A stretch of DNA of 64,000 nucleotides, taken from positions 124,001-188,000 of the forward strand of contig CANMWG010000001.1 of assembly GCA_947501555.1 (NCBI GenBank), given 5' to 3'. A program made the translations under genes and the position numbers. Shown one piece after another: positions 58,456-64,000 of this stretch. Each line of letters opens with the position of its first letter. The first letter of the stretch is position 1. Source of the stretch: an uncultured Paracoccaceae bacterium. GTDB taxonomy: Bacteria > Pseudomonadota > Alphaproteobacteria > Rhodobacterales > Rhodobacteraceae. The notes beneath the pieces are model-generated. The model had not been told where the DNA came from, did no database searches, and worked only from the letters and a program-made list of their open reading frames with translations.

Positions 58456-61400
58456 TCAAACTCTACCAACAGGTCCTTGGCATCAATCTGGCCCCCAGCC
58501 TGCACATGCACGGCCTTCACAACCGCATCCCGTTCGGCATGGATGCCGGTTTCCATCTTCATCGCTTCGATGGTCAGCAGCAGATCGCCTTCTTTGACTT
58601 CCTTGCCAACGACAGCTGCAACCGTTGCCACAACGCCGGGCATCGGGGCGCCAATGTGGTTAGGGTTGCCGACCTCGGCCTTGGGGCGCAGAACCTTGTC
58701 TGCGGCAGCAAGGCGGTTCATCACCCGGATCGTGCGCGGCTGGCCGTTCAGTTCAAAGAAGACCTTCACTTCGCCGTCTTCGTTCATATCCGCAACGGCT
58801 TGCAGGCGAATTTCCAAGGTCTTGCCGGGGTCAATCTCGGCCACGATTTCTTCGCCCGGTTCCATCCCGTAAAAGAAGGTGCGTGTCGGAAGCGTTCGTA
58901 CGGGGCCATATGTCTGGTGGCGGCGCGCATAATCAAGGAACACCTTGGGGTACATCAGATAGCCGTTCAGATCCTCGTCATCGAGCGTCATGCCGTCCAG
59001 CTGCGCCGACAAATCCGCGCGTGTCGCGTCAAGGTCCACCGGTTTCAACGCCTTGCCCGGGCGGTCTTTGAACGGTTTTTCACCCTTCATGATCTTTTTC
59101 TGGATTGCCTTCGGCCAGCCACCCGGGGGTTGCCCCAAAGAACCGCGCATCATGTCAACAACGCTATCGGGAAAGACCACATCAACCTCGGGGTCTTCGA
59201 CCTGAGCGCGGGTCAGGTTTTGGCTGACCATCATCAGTGCCATGTCGCCAACCACTTTCGACGACGGGGTCACCTTCACGATATCCCCGAACATCTGGTT
59301 CACATCCGCATAGGTCTGGGCCACCTCATGCCAGCGCTCTTCCAGCCCCAAAGACCGAGCCTGCGCCTTGAGGTTGGTAAACTGCCCACCTGGCATCTCG
59401 TGCAGGTACACTTCGGACGCAGGGGCCTGCAAACCAGATTCGAAGGCGGCGTAATGCTCGCGGACCTGCTCAAAATAGTTGCTGATTTCGCGAATGGCGG
59501 TCACGTCTAGCCCGGTATCACGGGTGTCGCCACGCAGCGCTTCGACAATCGACCCCAACGTTGGTTGGGACGTATTCCCTGACAGCGCATCCATCGCCGC
59601 ATCCACACAATCCACACCTGCTGCCGTTGCGGCCAGCACTGTGGCAATCGCCGCACCCGAGGTATCATGTGTATGGAAGTGGATCGGTAGGTTTGTTTCT
59701 TCTTTCAGCGCCTTAACCAACGCAGTGGCTGCTGCAGGCTTCATCAAACCCGCCATATCCTTCAGGCCCAGAACATGGGCCCCAGCCGCCTCAAGCTCTT
59801 TCGCCATGCCCACGTAGTATTTCAAGTCATACTTCGACCGTGCCGGGTCCATCAGATCGCCGGTATAGCAAATCGTGCCCTCACAAACCTTTTCGGCCTT
59901 GATCACCGCATCCATTGCGACGCGCATATTTTCAACCCAGTTCAAGCTGTCGAAAACGCGGAACACATCAACACCGGACGTTGCGGCCTGTGCCACAAAG
60001 CTCTGCACTACATTGTCGGGATAGTTGGTATAACCCACCCCGTTTGAGGCGCGCAGCAACATCTGCGTCATGATATTTGGCATCGCCGCGCGGATGTCGC
60101 GCAAACGCTGCCACGGGCATTCCTGCAAGAACCGGTAGGCCACGTCAAAGGTGGCACCACCCCAGCATTCAACACTGAAAAGCTGGCTCATATTGGTGGC
60201 ATAGGCCGGGGCCGCGTTGATCATATCGATAGACCGCATGCGGGTTGCCAACAAAGATTGGTGCCCGTCGCGCATTGTAGTGTCGGTGATCAGCAGCTGT
60301 TTCTGCTCACGCATCCAATCGGCCACGGCTTCGGGCCCGAACTCGTCCAGAATATTGCGGGTGCCGGGGGTCACATCGGTTGTTGGTTTCACGGGTGGTT
60401 TCGGTGGCCGCACATCAGCGGCTGGACGGGGCCGCCCCGCTGTCTCGGGATGCCCGTTCACGGTGATATCCGCGATATAGGTCAGGATTTTCGTGGCCCG
60501 GTCACGGCGCATTGAGAAATTGAACAGATCGGGCGTCTCATCAATGAATTTCGTGTGGTATTCATTGCTGAGGAACGTCGGATGCTTCAGCAAGTTTTCC
60601 ACAAAGGCAATATTGGTGGACACACCGCGAATACGGAATTCACGCAAGGCACGGTCCATCCGGGCAATCGCCATCTCAGGCGTGGGCGCGCGGGCGGTGA
60701 CTTTCGTCAGCAAGCTATCGTAATAACGGGTGATCACAGCGCCCGAATAGGCCGTGCCGCCATCCAGACGGATGCCCGGACCCGTGGCAGAGCGGTACAT
60801 CTGAATACGGCCGTAATCGGGGATAAAGTTGTTCAGTGGATCTTCAGTCGTGACCCGGCATTGCAGCGCATGACCATCCAGTTTGACATCGTATTGGCTG
60901 GCACAACCTGTGGCCTCAACCAGCGATTTGCCCTCTGCAATCAGAATTTGGGCGCGGACAATATCGATGCCTGTAACTTCTTCGGTGACGGTGTGTTCTA
61001 CCTGCACACGGGGGTTGACCTCGATGAAGTAAAACTCACCGCTGTCCATATCCATCAGGAATTCGACCGTACCGGCGCATTCGTAGTTCACATGCTGGCA
61101 GATTTTCTTGCCCAGATTACAGAGCTGCTCACGCTGGGTGCCGGACAGATAGGGGGCAGGGGCGCGCTCGACCACCTTTTGGTTGCGGCGTTGCACCGAG
61201 CAGTCGCGCTCCCATAGATGGTACATGGCACCATGGGTGTCGCCTAAGATCTGCACCTCAACGTGACGGGCGCGGATGATCATCTTTTCCAGATAACCCT
61301 CGCCGTTGCCAAAGGCTGCCTCTGCTTCACGGCGGCCTTCCAGCACTTTCTCTTCCAGCTCGTCCTCGGACATGATCGGACGCATCCCGCGACCGCCGCC

Positions 61401-61895
61401 ACCCCAAGAGGCCTTCAGCATCAGGGGATACCCCACTTCCGCCGCTTGTTTCTTGATCAAGGCCATATCGTCGCCCAGCACATCTGTCGCGGGGATGACG
61501 GGCACACCGGCAGCAATGGCGACCTGACGGGCGCTGGCCTTATCGCCCAGTTCGCGCATGGTCTGGGCCTTGGGGCCGATGAAGGTGATGCCATTGGCCG
61601 CACAGGCATCCACAAACTCGGGGTTTTCCGACAGCAGGCCGTAGCCGGGGTGGATCGCATCAGCACCGGCCATCTTGGCGACGCGAATAATCTCTTCGAT
61701 GCTCAGATAGGCGGCAACCGGGCCCATGCCTTCGCCAATGCGATAGGCTTCGTCAGCCTTGAAACGGTGCAGGCCCAGCTTGTCCTCTTCGGCGAATACG
61801 GCGACGGTCTTTTTGCCCATCTCGTTGGCGGCACGCATGATGCGGATCGCAATCTCGCCCCGGTTGGCAATCAGAATTTTGTTAAAGTCGGTCAT
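58452..61895 (-). CDS. pyc: Pyruvate carboxylase
   Basis: 1147 residues, full length for the single-chain enzyme. The biotin carboxylase domain covers about 1-460 (KILIANRGEIAIRIMRAANEMGKKTVAVFAEEDK; GGGGRGMR ATP loop). The carboxyltransferase domain is about 540-840 with TTMRDGHQSLLATRMRS and LGLKDMAGLMKPAAA. The biotin carrier is at the C-terminus with EAMKMET, the biotinylated Lys. It forms oxaloacetate from pyruvate and bicarbonate with ATP, feeding the TCA cycle. Followed without gap by the DUF2314 gene. Confidence 0.98.
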   Translation of the reverse strand: MTDFNKILIANRGEIAIRIMRAANEMGKKTVAVFAEEDKLGLHRFKADEAYRIGEGMGPVAAYLSIEEIIRVAKMAGADAIHPGYGLLSENPEFVDACAANGITFIGPKAQTMRELGDKASARQVAIAAGVPVIPATDVLGDDMALIKKQAAEVGYPLMLKASWGGGGRGMRPIMSEDELEEKVLEGRREAEAAFGNGEGYLEKMIIRARHVEVQILGDTHGAMYHLWERDCSVQRRNQKVVERAPAPYLSGTQREQLCNLGKKICQHVNYECAGTVEFLMDMDSGEFYFIEVNPRVQVEHTVTEEVTGIDIVRAQILIAEGKSLVEATGCASQYDVKLDGHALQCRVTTEDPLNNFIPDYGRIQMYRSATGPGIRLDGGTAYSGAVITRYYDSLLTKVTARAPTPEMAIARMDRALREFRIRGVSTNIAFVENLLKHPTFLSNEYHTKFIDETPDLFNFSMRRDRATKILTYIADITVNGHPETAGRPRPAADVRPPKPPVKPTTDVTPGTRNILDEFGPEAVADWMREQKQLLITDTTMRDGHQSLLATRMRSIDMINAAPAYATNMSQLFSVECWGGATFDVAYRFLQECPWQRLRDIRAAMPNIMTQMLLRASNGVGYTNYPDNVVQSFVAQAATSGVDVFRVFDSLNWVENMRVAMDAVIKAEKVCEGTICYTGDLMDPARSKYDLKYYVGMAKELEAAGAHVLGLKDMAGLMKPAAATALVKALKEETNLPIHFHTHDTSGAAIATVLAATAAGVDCVDAAMDALSGNTSQPTLGSIVEALRGDTRDTGLDVTAIREISNYFEQVREHYAAFESGLQAPASEVYLHEMPGGQFTNLKAQARSLGLEERWHEVAQTYADVNQMFGDIVKVTPSSKVVGDMALMMVSQNLTRAQVEDPEVDVVFPDSVVDMMRGSLGQPPGGWPKAIQKKIMKGEKPFKDRPGKALKPVDLDATRADLSAQLDGMTLDDEDLNGYLMYPKVFLDYARRHQTYGPVRTLPTRTFFYGMEPGEEIVAEIDPGKTLEIRLQAVADMNEDGEVKVFFELNGQPRTIRVMNRLAAADKVLRPKAEVGNPNHIGAPMPGVVATVAAVVGKEVKEGDLLLTIEAMKMETGIHAERDAVVKAVHVQAGGQIDAKDLLVEFE

Positions 61896-61955
61896 AATCG
61901 TCCCCTTCGCAGTTGCAGCATTCCTACTGCGGATGGCTAGGGGCGTCTATAACGA

Positions 61956-63095
61956 TTACTGGGTAACTCGCAGGCAATTCGGCAGGAATCTGAGCGTTTT
62001 TGTGCCCAATTGCCCCATATTGCTGATCATGTCCTGCCGCAGGATGTCTAAAACATGGGCGGCACCGGGTTCCCCGAGTGCCCCCAAACCATAATGAAAC
62101 GCGCGGCCCAACATGACAAAGTCAGCACCGAGTGCTAGTGCGCGCAGCACATCAAGCCCGCCTTCAATGCCGCTGTCAAAGATCACCGGCAAAGTGGTTG
62201 CGGCCCGCACACCTGGCAGCGTTTCAATCGTTGCAGGTCCACCGTCAAACTGCCGGCCCGCGTGATTGCTGACCCAGATGGCATCCGCCCCTTCATCCGT
62301 CAAACGGGCGGCATCATCGGGCCGGTTCACGCCCTTCACGATCAGCGGTCCGTCCCAAACATCCCGAAGCGCCTTGAAATAATCCCAATCCGGCGAGGTC
62401 CGCATCAGATAGCCAATATGCTGGTTCGAGGGCAGTGCGCTGCGGTTCTCGGAATAGCTCTCCATGAGGCGTAACCGGGGCATGCCGGTCTTACGAATGC
62501 CATTCAACCAAGCAGGGCATTGCGCTGCCTGCATCGCCAACCGGGGCGTCAATTTCGGCGGGTTGGTCAGCCCGCCACGGGTCTGACGTTCGCGGCGCGA
62601 GGCAACGGGGACATCCACCGTCAAAGCAAGTGTCGTGAACCCTGATGCCTTTGCGCGCTTCAAAATATCATCGCGAATATCCGGATCACGGGGTGGATAA
62701 AGCTGGAACCAGGCGTGCTCACCGGCATGCGGGCCGACGTCCTCGGGCAACTGGCTGGCCACAGTGGACAGGGTGTAGGGGATGTTCTCAGTTGCTGCGG
62801 TCCGGGCCAACATCTGCTCGGCACCTGGCCAGATCAGACCTGACATACCAACAGGTGCTATGCCAATGGGCAGCGGAAAGGTCTTGCCCAGAAATGTGGT
62901 CGACAAATCCGGCTCAAATTCTCCATGCAAGATGGATGGGTCCAGCATGACCTGATCCAACATCGCACGGTTGCGGGCCTGCGTGGCCTCGATCCCGGTC
63001 GCACTATCCAAGTATTCCCAAACAAAATGCGGAATCCGGCGGCGGGCGCGGGCTTTGAGGTCGGAAATGGCGGGGTAGCGGCTGTGCAAAGTCAT
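61956..63095 (-). CDS. lldD: FMN-dependent alpha-hydroxy-acid dehydrogenase (L-lactate dehydrogenase type)
   Basis: 379 residues. The FMN barrel shows LSTTFLGKTFPLPIGIAPVGMSGLIWPGAEQMLARTAA, TLALTVDVPVASRRERQTRGGL, and VKGVNRPDDAARLTDEGADAIWVSNHAGRQFDGGPATIETLPGVR; the catalytic His lies in SNHAGRQ, with the Arg next to it. It oxidises L-lactate or a related hydroxy acid to the 2-oxo acid. Start moved from 63170 to ATG 63095. It neighbours pyruvate carboxylase, which would use the pyruvate. L-lactate is likely but glycolate or mandelate cannot be excluded. Confidence 0.88.
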   Translation of the reverse strand: MTLHSRYPAISDLKARARRRIPHFVWEYLDSATGIEATQARNRAMLDQVMLDPSILHGEFEPDLSTTFLGKTFPLPIGIAPVGMSGLIWPGAEQMLARTAATENIPYTLSTVASQLPEDVGPHAGEHAWFQLYPPRDPDIRDDILKRAKASGFTTLALTVDVPVASRRERQTRGGLTNPPKLTPRLAMQAAQCPAWLNGIRKTGMPRLRLMESYSENRSALPSNQHIGYLMRTSPDWDYFKALRDVWDGPLIVKGVNRPDDAARLTDEGADAIWVSNHAGRQFDGGPATIETLPGVRAATTLPVIFDSGIEGGLDVLRALALGADFVMLGRAFHYGLGALGEPGAAHVLDILRQDMISNMGQLGTKTLRFLPNCLRVTQ

Positions 63096-63192
63096 AGGCG
63101 CGACGTTACCTTGGGAAAGGGCGAAGTCAACGTGGGGAACATTAGAAGAACAAGGGGTTTTCCTGCCCAAGATTTCGGGCTAAGTTTGCACG

Positions 63193-64000
63193 ATGAGCAA
63201 TTTCTCCGAAGATGATGCCTTCGAGGCCGCCGTCCCGCTAAGCCAACAGGCCATGGCGCGGCCTGCCATGACCCATCTCGAGGGGCTGAACCCGGCGCAA
63301 CGCGAAGCCGTTGAGACGCTGAGCGGTCCGGTTTTGATGCTGGCCGGGGCAGGGACCGGCAAAACCAAGGCGCTGACATCGCGTATTGCCCATTTGCTGG
63401 CGACAGGCACTGCAAGGCCGCATGAAATTCTGGCCGTGACCTTCACCAATAAGGCCGCGCGCGAGATGAAGACGCGGATCGGCAGCCATATGGGCGAAGC
63501 GGTTGAAGGGATGCCGTGGCTGGGCACCTTTCACTCGGTTTGCGCGAAATTGCTGCGGCGGCATGCCGAACTGGTTAATTTGAAGTCTAACTTCACTATC
63601 CTGGACACCGACGACCAAATCCGGCTGATGAAACAGCTTATTCAGGCGACCGGGATTGATGAAAAACGCTGGCCGCCGCGCATGCTGTCGGGCATCATCG
63701 ATGGCTGGAAGAACAAGGCTTACACGCCCGACAAGGTCCCTGTTGCCGATAGCGGGGCATTTGATCACAAAGGGGTGGAGCTTTACGCGGCCTATCAATC
63801 CCGCCTGCGCGACCTGAACGCCGTGGATTTTGGCGACATCCTGTTGCACATGGTCACAATCTTCCAAACCCACCCGGACGTGTTGGAGCAATACCAACGG
63901 TGGTTCCGCTACATCCTCGTGGACGAATACCAAGATACAAACGTCGCCCAATATTTGTGGCTGCGGTTGCTTGCGGGCGGGCACAAAAATATTTGCTGCG
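63193..64000 (+). CDS. UvrD/PcrA-type DNA helicase, 5' part
   Basis: The first ~269 codons; the gene runs off the right edge. The protein starts MSNFSEDDAFEAAV, then LNPAQREAVETLSGPVLMLAGAGTGKTKALTSRI (Q motif and Walker A, GAGTGKT), VTFTNKAAREMKTRI (motif Ia), GTFHSVCAKLLRRH, and ILVDEYQDTN (Walker B, DEYQDT). It is a superfamily-1 3'-5' helicase used in mismatch or excision repair and replication-conflict removal. Divergent from the lactate dehydrogenase gene with a 97-bp gap. Confidence 0.95.
   Translation, partial: MSNFSEDDAFEAAVPLSQQAMARPAMTHLEGLNPAQREAVETLSGPVLMLAGAGTGKTKALTSRIAHLLATGTARPHEILAVTFTNKAAREMKTRIGSHMGEAVEGMPWLGTFHSVCAKLLRRHAELVNLKSNFTILDTDDQIRLMKQLIQATGIDEKRWPPRMLSGIIDGWKNKAYTPDKVPVADSGAFDHKGVELYAAYQSRLRDLNAVDFGDILLHMVTIFQTHPDVLEQYQRWFRYILVDEYQDTNVAQYLWLRLLAGGHKNICC

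Noticed and set aside
58506..59510. 334-codon open frame on the + strand
   Set aside because: Antisense to the carboxyltransferase and biotin end of pyruvate carboxylase.

Overview
The window is bacterial chromosome of moderately high G+C. Gene content and protein style point to a marine alphaproteobacterium of the Rhodobacterales (Roseobacter group): CobW GTPases with NicO and DUF1007, a hemP/imelysin iron operon, TRAP and TAXI-TRAP transporters, RTX-type secreted proteins, divergent Lrp/hppD genes and a GSCFA protein. No species can be named from the sequence alone. No rRNA, CRISPR, prophage or intact insertion sequence was seen. There is one tRNA, tRNA-Gly(GCC).

Layout. At 0-1.3 kb lie the divergent cobalamin genes cobS (cut by the left edge) and cobT. 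At 1.3-10.6 kb is a metal-homeostasis region: a CobW GTPase, DUF1007 and NicO permease operon (+); an opposing zur-like, second cobW, WD40 and small Cys protein operon (-); and a siderophore/cobalamin-type ABC importer (+). A clear Zur-type operator separates the last two. At 10.9-21 kb are metabolic and housekeeping genes: a PreA-like flavoenzyme, a Kef-type antiporter, Lrp/hppD, a 1013-residue GspL/PilP-like membrane protein, metY and a VOC protein. At 21.4-25.2 kb are a methyltransferase, an orphan ectoine synthase, an AAC(3)-type acetyltransferase and two envelope proteins, with fewer pathway partners nearby. At 25.6-31.2 kb are a secreted ExeM-type nuclease, a membrane EEP-family protein and a glycosyltransferase-like gene.

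At 31.3-38.3 kb an HWE histidine kinase is followed by a tightly overlapping iron operon read leftwards: small ORF, hemP, Cys-rich protein, imelysin, di-heme oxidase, imelysin, DUF1513. A pair of 17-bp operator-like repeats sits in front of it. At 38.4-47.7 kb are a permease and a cupin, then a TRAP operon with a GlcG/HbpS-like gene, and a TAXI-TRAP operon with its own cupin. The two transporter operons share an ATCGATTTTAT element upstream. At 48-54.4 kb are a broken TupA-like gene, a lytic transglycosylase, glsA-hisH-hisB, a degenerate receiver protein and a GSCFA gene pair. At 54.6-58.5 kb are tRNA-Gly, a VOC protein and an RTX-tagged PL7 alginate lyase flanked by two DUF2314-like secreted proteins. 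At 58.5-64 kb are pyruvate carboxylase, an FMN-dependent alpha-hydroxy-acid dehydrogenase and the 5' part of a UvrD-type helicase (cut by the right edge).

Together the genes suggest a surface- or particle-associated heterotroph. It would secrete alginate lyase and nuclease, take up organic acids through TRAP systems, and invest heavily in zinc/cobalt and iron acquisition. Function statements rest on motif reading and family knowledge; no database search was possible. Starts were moved downstream wherever a Shine-Dalgarno sequence and family start position supported it.
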